Below are positions 11,227 through 23,400 of a stretch of DNA of 64,000 nt, piece by piece. Position 1 is the first letter of the stretch. The number at the start of each line of letters is the position of its first letter. The DNA comes from Amanita rubescens (lineage: Eukaryota; Basidiomycota; Agaricomycetes; Agaricales; Amanitaceae). The notes beneath the pieces are model-generated. The model did no database searches and had not been told where the DNA came from. It saw only the letters and a program-made list of their open reading frames with translations. The stretch covers positions 124,001 to 188,000 of the forward strand of contig WION01000067.1 in the NCBI GenBank assembly GCA_015039365.1. Direction: 5' to 3'. The translations under genes were made by a program, and so were the position numbers.

Positions 11227-12047
11227 TTAGATGCCTAGCATGCCCCACATTTCTTCTTCGCTGACCTCCTCATCCATCCCTTCGTCATCTGTAATCAAGT
11301 AATACCTTCCTTTAAGACGGCTCGTTATGTGATCCGTCACAGTACAATCCCTGGTTTTTCCGCTCCTAGGGTCTTGGTAGCGGACTTGATTTCCTCGGAA
11401 GGTGCCAGTGGTTTCGGTCGAGTGAAGAAAGCAGACGCCGGGAGGTTTCGGCATGTTCGCCGTGAGGTGTTCAAAACTGCATGAATATATGTAAAAAAAA
11501 TGTTACACTAGTGATTACGTACGAGCGCCGTCGAGATTCGTTCATAACATAGCGGTGATCGGGCTCAGAGAGCTCCAGAAGTTCTTGGTCAATGACAATC
11601 TGAATGCCAGCTGCACATGCAAAAATGATCAAGTAACAACTTGGGAAGAATAATGAGAAGGGCAGCGATGAGTTGAGTAACACGCACTTTTCAGGAGTCC
11701 TTGACTTTATTTTGCAAGCCTGGTCTACAGCAGAGAAGAACTTCGCCCTTGCGGCCTCATCACCCCGGGGCGGTCGATGAAACTCCGAGCGAGTTTTCCA
11801 GTTCTCCAACGCGTCGTTGTAAAGTTGTGATCTGTTTGGTAAAGTTCGAATGCTTTGAGAACAAGTTTCGGATAGGATGTAGTATTTTGTCATTGCCTCC
11901 GTGAGGCGCAGAACCACTGGACTGGTTGACATGACTTTGGGGCGGTGCGGTAGGCTTGCAGACGACAGCGGCAAAATGAGACCAAGATGAGTCTGTCACT
12001 GCGTCGTCATGAAATATGGTCCAAACAACGCGTAACTCAACCAGCAT
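11227..12047 (-). CDS. Unknown protein, probably 4 exons
   Basis: Product not recognised. The last exon (about 11227-11474) is joined through a clear 51-bp intron (GTACGT..TGCAG, 11475-11525) to an upstream exon that reads VMNESRRRS; the join is in frame. Going further upstream, a frame rich in Ser/Gly and ending in a short coiled-coil-like LQRRVGELENS stretch starts at ATG 12047. It can be linked by a 17-nt mini-exon near 11689-11705, but that middle splice is uncertain. The C-terminus is very acidic (DDEGMDEEVSEEEMW). A second overlapping frame in the middle section (LENWKTRSEFHRPP) is also open, so the middle of the model may be wrong. It is divergent from the + strand gene that starts at 12086, only 38 bp away. 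Confidence 0.4.
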
Positions 12048-12085
12048 ACACAAGGCTTGGGACGCGACTTTTCGGACGCAACATC

Positions 12086-12303
12086 ATGGCAGAAGTGCTA
12101 CGTAAGTAGGTCGACGTCCTTGAACCGTCCGCACGTTTCTTCAATACTAATTTGACTCTTCAGTGCTTCCACCGCCTCCCGAACTGTTCTTTCTGCCGCA
12201 AGGAACCTATGGGATTTCTTTCGATTTGTCCACCCGCTCAATATTGGACCCCCTGCCCAATGGTTGGGGCTTCAGGAATACAAGTTACACCTTCCTTGCT
12301 TAG
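12086..12303 (+). CDS. Unknown short protein (model uncertain)
   Basis: ATG GCA GAA GTG CTA C is followed by a textbook donor GTAAGT at 12102 and an acceptor CAG at 12161-12163; the joined frame reads LLLPPPPELFFLPQGTYG and continues to TAG 12303 (51 residues). A coding-like stretch follows (HFKVLSTDESETHWRM, about 12329-12377) that would join in frame if a 41-bp intron (GTTGGG..CTTAG, about 12263-12303) is used, giving a longer product. Function unknown. It shares a 38-bp divergent gap with the minus-strand gene at 12047. Confidence 0.35.
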
Positions 12304-12429
12304 CGTTGAGTTATAATTCACAGCACTTTAAGGTCCTGTCTACCGACGAATCCGAGACGCATTGGAGAATGCTGATTTTGACCACCCCCAAAGGTCTGTT
12401 TATCAGCAAGACCATACGTTCGCAATGAA

Positions 12430-13302
12430 CGCTTGGGGCGACATGTTACATCTCCGTGCAATTCGCCTCTAGGGATAATTCCTACATGCGTCCAATCGAT
12501 TCAACTCTTCTTTATTCCATTTCCGGACTTGATGATAGTACTAACGGGATGCAGCTTGGGGGCATCTATTCCCAAGTGGGTGCCCTCTGTTACTTGATAT
12601 CATCGCTTGACATTCAGCCCTCAGCTCTCTTTGATCATAGTATTGCGCGATCCGCTTTCTACCGGCTAGACTACCTGTTCATATCCTGAAATTGAGGCAT
12701 ATGAAGATGATCTATACGTACAGCGGACGCGAAGTTGAACGATTCAGAGGGTTAATGTTTCTCATCTTCCTTTCAAAATCCATCACGTTATGTAGGAGCC
12801 ACCACCATCAAATGTTCTCTATTGAAGTATTTGAGTGGAGTTGCTCTGGGCAAGTTGTGCGGCGGTGCGCGGTCAGGTTGGACATGTGATGCACGCGTCG
12901 GCCGTATAACTGGACGACCCAGGTCCAGGTAGTTCAGAATGTATGACATTGGATATTGTTGGTCCCGGCATGCTTTGATTTCTGGGAAAGCGGAGATCCG
13001 TATTTCTTTGGCAGCTCCGACTCAATGTCGGCATGCCGTTCCGATAGCACCACTTCCGACATCAACACCTGGCACATTCAGGCACATTTCCCGATAAGCG
13101 GCTCTGGCGGGCTCCTCTTATGAAGTACTTTGACAGAGCCGGAGTCCGTATGTAAGAAATAACTAGGCAAGCTGTTGCGGACGCCAGAGCGAGAGATTTC
13201 GAGCACACATGTACAGGGTCTATATAAAAGTCTCACCCGCCCTAACTGAATGGTAACTGTCATCGCCAAAGTTTTGTACGCCCCGTTTCTCTCACTCCCA
13301 AC
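12430..13302. other. Intergenic region before antiporter 1
   Basis: Nothing supportable. Short open frames only, without paralogues elsewhere in the window. The TATATAAAAG stretch at about 13220-13229, 75-80 bp before the ATG, is a good TATA candidate for antiporter 1. Confidence 0.45.
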
Positions 13303-15501
13303 ATGACTATCCAACTTGTCGAGGTCAGCTCTTCGTTTCTCCTCAGGCGCCATGCTTCTCACCCGCGGCAAACTAGGTGACTGATCCAGGCCTCGCCTAC
13401 ATGTGCCTCGGCGGCTTTGTGGTTGCGGTAATTCTGCTAAACTTTTTTTCTGCGATGCGGGTTATTCATATAAAATGGATATAGTTCTCGATGATCTCTC
13501 TGTTTGCTCGTGAAAAGGTGTGCCTGACGCTCACTCTGATAGATACTAGCCCCCTGCTAACTATTTACAGCTCTATATCAATGAAGTCATTCTCGGCACC
13601 GCCTTTGGCGTCCTTATGGGCCCCCACGTCGCCAACATCTTCAATCCACGGTCATGGGTCCATCCACCATTCAACGTCGATAACATCACGCTTGAAGTCA
13701 TGAGAATAACACTTGCGACTGGGTTGTTCGCCATCGGAGTTGAACTACCTCGCAGCTACATGTACGACCATGCAAAATCTCTCCTCATCATGATCGTCCC
13801 AACTATGGCCATTGGGTGGATTATCGTCGCTGGCCTCGTCAAGGCCCTCTTCCCTGTTCTCGGCTTCTTGCCTTGCTTGGCTGTCGCAAGCTGTCTGACG
13901 CCCACAGACCCCATCATATCTGCGGCGATAGTCGCGGGCCGCTTTGCGCGAATGCACGTGCCTCTCAACTTAAGGCAACTCATTTCGGCCGAAAGTGCCG
14001 CGAACGATGGACTGGCCTATCCGTTCTTGACGTTTGCGATCTATTTGACGGTGGACAAGACAGCGGGAGAGGGGGTCAAGGATTGGGTTCTGATTGGGAT
14101 TCTATGTGCGTGTCTCACATCTATCCTTTTTTTTGATGAATAACGAGAGATGTTTGATGAATGAAGACCAGGTGCTTTTGGGTGTTGTGATGGGTGGGCT
14201 GCTAGGGTGGATGTTCTCAAAGTTCATGAAGTATGCGCATAGACTGGGTTGGATTGACCGAGAGTCATATGTCGCGCAGTATTTGGCGCTGGCCGTTTTT
14301 ATCACGGGGCTCGTTAGTACGATTGGGAGTGATGATTTGTTGGCTGCATTTGCGGCTGGTGGGTGGTTACAGTCTCTTTAGCCTCAAACTTTGCTGACCG
14401 TGCTGATAGGTAGTGCGATATCGTGGGATGGAGATTTCAACGTCCACACTGAAGGAGAAATTTTCGCATCCGTCATCGACCTTGTTCTCAACTGTGGATG
14501 CTTCATTTACATTGGAGCATGGCTGCCCTTTCAGGACTTCCACGTTCCCGAGCTGGGGATCACACCTTGGCGATTGTCAATCTTGTGTATTGCGATATTG
14601 ATCGTCAGGCGGATCCCTGCATTGTTCGTATTGTACAAATGGATTCCGGAAATTCGGAATTGGAAAGAAGCCCTTTTCACGGGCCATTTCGGACCGATGG
14701 GTGTCGGGGCGATTTTTGTGTCAACGCTTGCGTTGCACAAGTTACCCAGTCCCAATTATCCGCCCGTGACACAGCAGGATCATTTGGCGTTGATGCTTCA
14801 ACCGATTGTAACATTTGTCGTATTGGGCTCTATCATCACACGTGCGTCGTTTCCCTCTAGTAAAAATCACTTTCTCTCATCGAGACCCTCCAGATGGTCT
14901 TTCTATTCCATTTTTCAACTTCAGTCGGTCTATGAAATCACGAACCTCGACGTTTGCTAGAACCTTTACGAGGCACGGCACCCTGCTATCACCTCCGGAG
15001 TGGATCAACCAGATTACAGCTGGATGGTCACCTACCATTGAGGTTCAAGTGGGGGCGGAGAACAATGGCCGGGACGTAATTTCCCCGGTGGGACCTGGGA
15101 GAAGGGAGCTGAATTTCTCAGAAGATCTACGGCAATCACCACCCAAGTCACCCAATGCATCTGGTCCCGATGGCTCCTACGGCCCCGAGAAATCGAATGG
15201 AAGGGTTGTTCAGATTCAGGTGGCAGGACCAGAGGGCGTGCCAACTTTGGTAACAATTGGAGAAGAACCTGGACTTGGTACCAATACACCTTCCACGATG
15301 GAGAGCATGGGTTCTGGTAGTGGAAGTTCTGTTGGTGCAGGCGATGTAGTGGGTGGTAACATTGATTTTGGTACGGGTGCGGCAACGGGTGCGAGATTAC
15401 CTGGTGGGAGATCCAGGATTCAAAGAGTGGCGAATCCGTCTAGCTCGAGCATTGTCACGGTGGAGAGGGTTAGGCCCGCTGATCTCGTTGAATTCGAATG
15501 A
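13303..15501 (+). CDS. NHA1: Plasma-membrane Na+(K+)/H+ antiporter, copy 1 (long tail)
   Basis: Seven exons (13303-13323, 13377-13427, 13485-13517, 13571-14105, 14167-14358, 14410-14841, 14894-15501), all GT-AG introns of 51-61 bp, give 623 residues. Fungal NHA1/SOD2 antiporters expel Na+, Li+ or K+ in exchange for protons at the cell surface. The family core is clear: TPTDP at 145-149, the ESAANDG motif at 176-182 with the paired Asn-Asp (180-181) that carries the ions, DDLLAAFAAG, and HFGPMG(V)GA, spread over about 12 membrane segments to residue 420 or so. The last exon encodes a roughly 200-residue hydrophilic Gly/Ser/Pro-rich cytosolic tail. The first six exon lengths are identical to those of the other two copies, so all three derive from one gene; this one is the most diverged. 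Confidence 0.93.
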
Positions 15502-15689
15502 CGATGGCTGTACGACCCATGGATTCTATTCATCGGGTACAGCTATAGAAAAGTATTTATTACGTAGAGGAAGACATGGCGTGTATAACTATAAATTTAA
15601 TGCACCTTCCTTGGTTCTTTGCGCTTCGCGCGGGTCGAGCACAGGTATCGCTGTGCACAATTTAAATAGTACATTACATATCTGGTGCG

Positions 15690-15902
15690 ATGGTACGTAC
15701 CGAGGAGGGACGGATACAAGTCCAAAAACATGATGAGATTTTCAAAGCCCGGAAATTGGACATTGAAAACACACGGGGACTCTCCAGGGCATTGAAATCA
15801 AAGTCATCAATCTCCTTATCAGAGTCAGTCAGCGAGAATGAAGGGCATCGGGATGCGAAGGGAGCCGACAGCTTTGAGTCTTTTGGCAGAGAAGTTTCCT
15901 AA
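15690..15902 (+). CDS. Small charged frame downstream of antiporter 1
   Basis: ATG-started 70-codon frame of Lys/Glu/Ser-rich sequence (KARKLDIENTRGLSRALKSK) about 190 bp after the antiporter stop. It has the charged, Ser-rich character of antiporter C-terminal tails, so it could be a leftover or alternative 3' exon of that tail. No splice link is proved and it could equally be chance. Confidence 0.25.
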   Translation: MVRTEEGRIQVQKHDEIFKARKLDIENTRGLSRALKSKSSISLSESVSENEGHRDAKGADSFESFGREVS

Positions 15903-16051
15903 TTAACTTGTTCGTACAACTACTATGCTATATCTGAAATACTCCTTGCGTGGATGCACGGTCGTCGAAAGGCCAACAGTTAAAGCTCAAAACATCACCC
16001 CACTCGTATCGTATTAATACGAAAGGTCGTAATCTGGGGTTTGTACTTATT

Positions 16052-16796
16052 CTACGACTCCAAATGCGAAATTGTCTTGTGGAATGCTGCCCCCATGTTG
16101 GCCTGGAGGCCCCTTGCTTCGCCTCGAAATTGGGACTGGTAATTGCCGCTATCAGCGAAATTGGCGTCACAAAGGAAGTTACTACAAACCGGAACTGCTC
16201 TCGTCAGCTCACCCATCAACCCCGCTACGCCACTTTGCAACATTTCCAGCTCCCCCAGAATGAAGGAGATCATGTTCAGTTTCTTAAAAGCAGATTTCTT
16301 ACTTCGTACATTCTTGAGCATTCCCGTAATACTAGGCTGAAAGTCGTGCATCAATTTGAGCACTATAGTTGCTTCGACGATATTGATCCTTTTAATCTTC
16401 TGTTATTCGAAAAAGCAAATGACAAGAAATCAGATAAGCATTCGAAGCCCGCCCTCTGGCTGAACTACTCACGTTGAGATCATCGATGCACTGTTGGAGA
16501 TCGTTATTGGTAAGCGCGAACTCGGAGGGGAGAGTCTGAACGTGCTAAGAAACATATGGAAGTAAGGCTTGGATTCGCGGCTCTGGTAACTGGAAATCAC
16601 TCACCGGTTTTATCCGAGTAGGGTTGGGGGTAAAGGAAGCTATTGAATCGGATAGGATATCAGTATCCCCAAAGAAGAGCTCCAGATCACTCTCGAGCTG
16701 ATCGATGTCTCGTCGGAGGAGGGGAAGCGCAAAGGCATAGTAGGCGATGAGGCTCGCGAAAAGAAAAAGAATAGAGGTTGAAGTGAGTTTCGCCAT
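16052..16796 (-). CDS. HsbA-like secreted hydrophobic-surface-binding protein
   Basis: Three exons, 16796-16605, 16544-16473 and 16399-16052, separated by phase-0 GT-AG introns of 60 and 73 bp; 203 residues. The N-terminus is a signal peptide (LFLFASLIAYYAFA). It is followed by the helical pattern of the HsbA family: DIDQLESDLELF, then ALTNNDLQQCIDDLN, then a KKSAFKKLN..ILGELEMLQSGVAGLMGEL amphipathic stretch. HsbA proteins are secreted, coat hydrophobic surfaces and can recruit cutinase-type esterases in fungi. The usual HsbA length is near 180-200, which fits. It lies alone between two antiporter copies, so the tandem duplication of the antiporters either flanked it or it moved in later. 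Confidence 0.65.
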
Positions 16797-17389
16797 GGAG
16801 AGGTTCTGAAACTGGAGCCTGAGGGGCCTAAGGGACCTAACACCTTAGTCCACTTTTATGCTTCGTTACGGATTGAAAGACCGTGGGGATGGTTCATACC
16901 GCAAAGTATGTAGAGCCAGGTAGATCATAACACGGCCTGCGGCCCTGTGGCACCGTCCAATTAGGATGACTTGTTACGTACGGGTTACAGATAGTTGGAA
17001 TGGTGTGCACAGCATTAAGGACGACAACCCACATATATGATGTCAGGCTGCCAAGAAAATCATCAACGTGACGGTGGAACCGAGGAACGACTTTGCCTGC
17101 CACACAAACACGAGCTTTTTGCACTTCCGCGCGCCCTACGCACGTTAACATTTTGTCCACAAATCAGTGGTGGCGTACTTATGGCTTAGCACCGTCTAAT
17201 ATCAGTGAGCACAGCAAGTGGCACTGTGTCCGATGACATTTATGGCAATAGTGCGATGACACATGGGAAAGATCAGGTCCGACTTGAGCTCAATGCTTCC
17301 ACTCATTATCTTGGTCTCAATAGACAACCGGCCTTCGAAGACCTCTTCGGGGAGTGGTTTACTGAGTACTAGGGAATACAAGTTCCTAG
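16797..17389. other. Intergenic region
   Basis: Contains only short frames without family resemblance. The minus frame 17202-17393 may be the 3' continuation of the unknown gene next to it, but no splice site was convincing. Confidence 0.4.
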
Positions 17390-17854
17390 TCATCCACTGG
17401 TTGACCTCGGTGGTGGCACGAGTAGGTTAAAGCACACGGCACCCGGACTTCCGAATTTACTCTGCTTGTTGCCATGGAGAAGTTCAACGTTGTCAACTGG
17501 CACCTGCCACATACTCCGCCTGTGACCTGTCATGCATACGAGCCTCGAGGCACGAAGCTCACCTGATTTCCGAATCTCCTTGTAATCCTTTGTTCTCCAA
17601 GCTTCTTTCAGTGCAGATTCCAAATTGGGATTGTCGCGCATGAGTTGGAATGCAATGTTGTAGTTGGTATACTCGGCCTTAAGTTTGCCCTCTGAGCGCG
17701 TGATGATGCATGAGAGAAGGAGCGCGCATTCGAGCATGGTCAACTCCTGTTGTCCGAGGAAATACTCCGAGGCGATCAGGGCGACTTCCTCGTCTTGTTT
17801 TTCATGTTGCGCATCGGTGAAATTATCGGAAAGTGAGGGGGTAAGGAATACCAT
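17390..17854 (-). CDS. Unknown protein, single frame with optional 36-bp intron
   Basis: ATG at 17854, 154 codons. The first half is clearly protein-like, with an acidic start and a helix-rich part (ASEYFLGQQELTMLECALLL, NYNIAFQLMRDNPNLESALK). A GTGAGC..GACAG segment of 36 bp after KEIRKSG could be spliced out without changing frame; the downstream part then reads SMWQVPVDNVELLHGNKQSK. No family recognised and no signal peptide. Upstream lies the 420-bp gap shared divergently with antiporter 2. Confidence 0.45.
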   Translation of the reverse strand: MVFLTPSLSDNFTDAQHEKQDEEVALIASEYFLGQQELTMLECALLLSCIITRSEGKLKAEYTNYNIAFQLMRDNPNLESALKEAWRTKDYKEIRKSGELRASRLVCMTGHRRSMWQVPVDNVELLHGNKQSKFGSPGAVCFNLLVPPPRSTSG

Positions 17855-18276
17855 GGGGTTTCAGTTCTAGGTACAAATATGGCCAGCCCCCTTTTTCGTT
17901 CGACATTCATCTTAGCAGGTTTATCGATTTTAACCCCCGTCAAAAACGGGGTATCGAATCACGAATAAGCTCGGTGACGCGCGACGCCGAAAGAGGACGA
18001 CGGTCCAAAGTTGTTAGACGGAATGATGTCATCACGACCTAGAGCACCTGCACGAGCGGTTGTCGCTGGAGCGCTGACACGAACCTTGAGCCCGACTTGT
18101 TTAAAAGTGCGAGGTCTTATCTTATCGCTAAATGTTTTCCCACGTTTTGCACTTTTAAAATGGACAGGCACATCACTTCTCCGACTTCTAATTGGATGGG
18201 CCGATCCAATTATCCAACCAGGTGGACATAAAGTCGGAGCCATGGCAACACTAGACCTAAGGCTGGTCTGCCCTAC
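17855..18276. promoter_or_regulatory. Divergent intergenic region between the unknown gene and antiporter 2
   Basis: A 422-bp gap between two divergently transcribed starts. No clear TATA box on either side; no gene seen. Confidence 0.35.
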
Positions 18277-20078
18277 ATGACCGTCCAACTTGTCCAGGTT
18301 GGTCTCTCGTCCAGCACGTTTCTCATCTTCGACATGCCTATATCCAGGTGACCGATTCAGGTCTCGCATACTTGTGCCTAGGTGGCTTTGTCGTCGCGGT
18401 AATGCTACCAAGTTGTTGTTGTTTTTTCCTTCGGCGCTTAGTACGACGGATTTAGGTCTCGATGATATCGCTGTTCGCTCGCGAAAAGGTGCCTGTGGCT
18501 CTCGTGTTGTCCGATACGCGGCTTCAAGTATTTACAGCTTTATATTAACGAAGTCTTTCTTGGCACCGCCTTTGGCATTATCATCGGACCACATGTCGCC
18601 AACATTTTTAATCCGCGAGGATGGGTCCATCCGCCGTTCAATGTCGATAACATCACGCTTGAGGTTATGCGAATAAACCTCATCACAGGTTTATTCACCA
18701 TTGGAGTCCAATTACCCAGTGGTTACATGTACAAGCGGGCCAAATCTGTTCTCGTTCTGATCGTCCCTACCATGGCTATCGGTTGGGTTATTGTCTCCGC
18801 CATCATTAAATCCCTCTTCCCTAAACTCGGCTTCCTTGCGTGCTTAGCTATCGCAAGCTGTCTTACACCGACCGATCCCATTGTATCTGCCGCGATAGTG
18901 GGTGGACGGTTTGCGGAGGAACACGTGCAGGAGAAGTTGAGGCATCTTATTTCGGCAGAGAGTGCGGCAAATGATGGGCTGGCCTACCCTTTTTTGACGT
19001 TTGCAATCTATCTAACTGTGGATGCGACGGTAATGGAAGGGATCAAGGATTGGATTCTGATTGGGATCCTATGTAAGTGGACTCCGTTTAATGAACGAGA
19101 ATGATATATTGATGAACGAAGACCAGATGGTCTTGGGTGTTGTGATAGGTGCAATGCTAGGATGGCTATTCTCAAAGTTGATGAAGTACCTGTATGAGCT
19201 GAAGTGGTTGAACGAAGAATCATATGTCGTGCAGTATTTGGCCCTGGCGATTTTTACAGAAGGGTTGGTCAACACGATTGGGAGTGACGATTTATTGGCG
19301 TCGTTCGCAGCTGGTACGTAATCACGGCCTAGTTCGAACTAAACTTTTACCAATTATGCTGGTAGGCTGCGCGATATCCTGGGACGGGGATTTCAAGCGA
19401 CACACTCAGGGACAATACTTTGCGGCACTGATTGACTTTGTGCTCAATTGTGCATGTTTCATCTATATCGGTGCCTGGCTGCCCTTTGGGAGCTTCTATA
19501 TGCCCGAGCTTGGGATCACACCGCCGCGACTGGTAATTTTGTGTATTGCAATCTTGTTCGCCAGGAGGATTCCCGCATTATTGCTATTGTATAAATGGAT
19601 TCCGGAGATAAGAAATTGGAGAGAAGCCCTTTTCACTGGTCATTTTGGGCCGATGGGCGTGGCGGCGGTTTTTGTGTCGACGCTTGCATTGCACAAGTTG
19701 CCCAGTCCCAAGTATCCGCCCGAGACACAGCTAGATTACTTGGCACTGATGCTTCAGCCAATTGTGACATTTGTCGTATTGGGTTCTATCATCATACGTG
19801 CGTCGTTTCCTCAGGTTAAGGTCACTTTCTCTCATCAAGACCCTTCAGATGGTCTTTCTGTTCCATTTTTCAACTTCAGCCGATCTATGAAATTACGCAC
19901 CTCGAGGTTTGCTAGATCCAGGCACGTCACCCTGCCATCACCTCCGAGATGGATCAACCGGGTTACAGCTGGGTGGTCACCTACCATTGAGGTTCAAGTG
20001 GGGGGCGGGAACAACAGCCGGGACGTAGCTTCCCCGTCTAGCTCCGTGGTGGAGAGGGTCAGGAGTGAAGCCGAATGA
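18277..20078 (+). CDS. NHA1: Plasma-membrane Na+(K+)/H+ antiporter, copy 2 (short tail)
   Basis: Seven exons (18277-18297, 18348-18398, 18456-18488, 18538-19072, 19122-19313, 19366-19797, 19849-20078) give 497 residues. Exons 1-6 have exactly the lengths of copies 1 and 3 (21, 51, 33, 535, 192 and 432 nt). TPTDP (145-149), ESAANDG (176-182) and DDLLASFAAG are all kept, so the transport core should work. The cytosolic tail is only about 77 residues against about 200 in copy 1; in yeast NHA1 the tail is needed for regulation, so this copy is probably regulated differently. Its introns and 3' flank resemble those of the inverted copy 3 much more than copy 1. Confidence 0.93.
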
Positions 20079-20462
20079 CGTTGGCTGCGAGATCCATTGA
20101 TTTTATTTATGGCTATAGAAAAGTATCTATTACGTAGAGGGAGGTATGGCGTGTATAATGCACCTTTCTGCGCTTCGCGCGAGTTGAACGTTGATGCGGG
20201 CGTCACTGTAGTATTCCAATATAATAACTTTATCTTTCACTTCTGGAAGTCAAGACACAGGATCCATGCAAATCGTGTGTCCTTGTAAAAGTGCCAATCA
20301 TTCAATGAAAACGCCTCGAGTTTATGACCCCGCGTTTGCCCGGCCCGGGAGCGAGCACGCGCGTGGCTGTGCACTCCATCAGTGGACGCGCAGCACCTTG
20401 AATCTCTGTCCCTGGCGACGGGCGAGACGAACAAGTCTCTACGAATTCTCTCTTCTACTACC
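20079..20462. repeat. 3' flank shared by antiporter copies 1 and 2
   Basis: The block AGCTATAGAAAAGTATTTATT / GGCTATAGAAAAGTATCTATT followed by TACGTAGAGG and the GCGCTTCGCGCG motif occurs after both copy 1 (15540-15640) and copy 2 (20108-20190). The duplicated unit thus included the 3' UTR. The right half is the upstream region of VPS10. Confidence 0.7.
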
Positions 20463-23400
20463 ATGAAGCGAGTCAAAACCTCGTTCTTCATGGTTAGATT
20501 CTACTTCTTCATCTCTTCTTTTCTCCTCTTTCTCGTCGCAGCACAACAAGACCCAAAACATACCCTTAATTCGTTTGCCAATCCCCCTGCTAAACTCTTC
20601 TTCTTCGACGATACACCAGTGGGTATTTCTTTCACAGATATGGTCCAGATATTGGGTACTGATCATGATATGCTGTGGTATAGTCGGCTATATACCACGA
20701 CGGCATAGCGGGTGATGTATACGTGTCCCAGGATGAAGGAAAGTCGTGGGCGCTTGCAAAGGATATACCTTCTGGAGATGCTGCGATGGTGATTGAACAC
20801 CCATTTGACAATCAGTATGTGAGTCTATAGTTTCTTCTTCTGTTCTTATCGAGCTCGAATCTGAACATGGAGCTGCATGGTAACAGGCGTTTGTGCTCAC
20901 GGACGGGTCCACCCACTACCGAACAAGCGATAGAGGGCGGACATGGCGTTCGTTTGACATGCCCGTACCACCTTCCATGGTGGCAAGACCGCTTTCGTTC
21001 CACTCGGACGACAAAAAATACGGTTACATTCTCTATCAGGGCTTGTCGTGCGAGAAGGATGGTGGATGGGGGCTGAGCTGCACGGACGTTGTACGTATCG
21101 ATTTTGCCTAATCACAAGAAGAACTAACGTTGTCGACATAGACATACTACACCAAAGATGCTTTCAGCGACGGGTCTCAACTCTTGCTAGAAGACACCTC
21201 CAGCTGTAAATTCGCCCATAGTTCCAAAGACTTTAAACATGAAGCCCATGAAAATCTCATTTACTGTGTTGCATTTGAGACATCCTCCACCATCCCATTC
21301 CCCGTTATTCGGCCCCCGGATTCCAGCCGCCTTTTCTCCTCCACCGATTTTTTCAAGGAAGATAAAAAAGTCGAGGATCTTGGAGTGGGCAAGAACGCCA
21401 AGGGGGTCACGGCATTCGCCATCGTGTCCAAATTTGCTGTCGTTGCGATGAGGGACATGTCGCCTTCCAGTAACGGCGAAATGTTGCTTTATGTCACTGT
21501 GGATACCAAGACCTGGGCTAGAGCTCAGTTCCCTCATGCTTCGTCTGCACGGCTCCGCGAGAATGCGTACACGATTGTGGAATCGACAACCCACTCTCTT
21601 GCCGTTGACGTTGTCTTACAAGATCAAAGCTTCATCGGCACCCTATTCGTTTCCAACTCAAACGGGACATTCTTTGTACAGAGTCTCAAAGACACAAACA
21701 GGAATGAGATGGGGTTTGTTGATTACGAGAGGGTATACGGTGTGGAGGGCGTCGGCCTCGCCAACACTGTATCAAATGCGCAGGAAGTGGAAGGAAGAGG
21801 CGCGGTGAAGAAGTTGAAAACGTACATCACCTTTGACGACGGAAGCAACTGGGCTCTCGTCCCTGCACCCTCGGAGGATAGTGAGGGACGAAAGGTCTCA
21901 TGTAACACGGCCGAGAAAGACAAATGTTCACTGCATCTCCATTCGGTGACGACTCCTCGAAACTATGGCCGCGTCTTTTCATCGCCTGCACCGGGTCTCG
22001 TGATGGGCGTGGGCTCGATAGGACAGAATTTGTTGTCCTATGAAGAGTGCGACACGTTCTTGAGCACAGACGCTGGTTTAACGTGGAAAATGATCAAAAT
22101 GAACGCTCACAAGCACCAAATCGGAGGCGTCGGCAGCGTACTGGTGGTCGTCAACGATGAAGAAGGGGTCGACGAGATAAGCTACTCATTAGACTTTGGC
22201 AAGAATTGGTTAGTTGTCCCAACTCTGGTTGCCGCTTACGACATCCGATCTTACTATCGCTTATAGGAAACCGTACAAACTTGGCTTGAAAATGCGCGCT
22301 CGGGGGTTGACTACTCTGCCCGACTCGACCTCTCTGAAGATTTTGCTCCTCGGAGAGGTGGCCAGGAAGGATAGGAAAGGTAATATGGGTCGGGTGGCTG
22401 TTGTCCAGCTCGATTTTTCAAATGTGCTCCCAAAGAAGTGCGGAAACAGCGATTTCGACAAGTGGTATGCTAGGAGTGCGGGTGCTGAGTGTTTGATGGG
22501 CCACAAGGTAAATGTTCGATTTTGAATGTCATTCGAATGCGATGCTAAAAGTATGTCGTGAAGCAATGGTACAAACGTAGAAAGCCGGATGCAAACTGCT
22601 ACGTCGGCGACAAGTTCATGGATCCCGTCGAACATGAAGAAAATTGTCAATGCACGGATGCTGACTATGAATGGTAGGTGCAGCCTTTTCGTTTTGGAAG
22701 CACATGCTGATAGCTATTGCGTCAGCGACTACAACTTCATCCGACAAGAGAATGTCTGTGTTCCCGCCGGGCCTGAACGTATCCCTGCCAACGTGTGCTC
22801 TGACCCCGATCAGATGTACTTGGGATCGTCTGGGTACAGGAAGATTCCCGGAAATACATGCGAAGGCGGTGTACAGAAGGACAAAAAGGTTGAGAAGAAG
22901 TGCTCGCAAGCGCAGCCTGATGAAGGCAGCGTGGTCCATCAGACTGTAAGTGGCGTCTCACAACGATGGTTTATCAATTTACTCATTTGCCCCTAGTTTG
23001 ACTTCCCAAGTTCAATTGTACAACACTCGTATTTCAATCTATCGACGGTGCGTGTTTTGACATCTATGCGTCGTTGTATGCTCATATCTCCCAGACCATC
23101 CTTGTACGACTTGCGGATCATTCCATCTGGCAATCTAGCAACGAAGGATACACCTGGACTCAGCTCTTCCCTCAAGAGCGTTTCCTCGTCTTTTATCACC
23201 ACAAATATGCTTCGGACCAGGCTTACCTCATCACAAGATCACGCAAATTCTTCTATACCACCAACAATGGGCAGAAATGGCAGCAAGGCCAAGCGCCTTC
23301 TCCGCCCAACAATTTCGGAACACAGGTGTTACGCTTCCACCCCGAGACGGACAAGCTGATCTGGGCGGGTGTCGATGGGTGTGATACCAATAACTCACCC

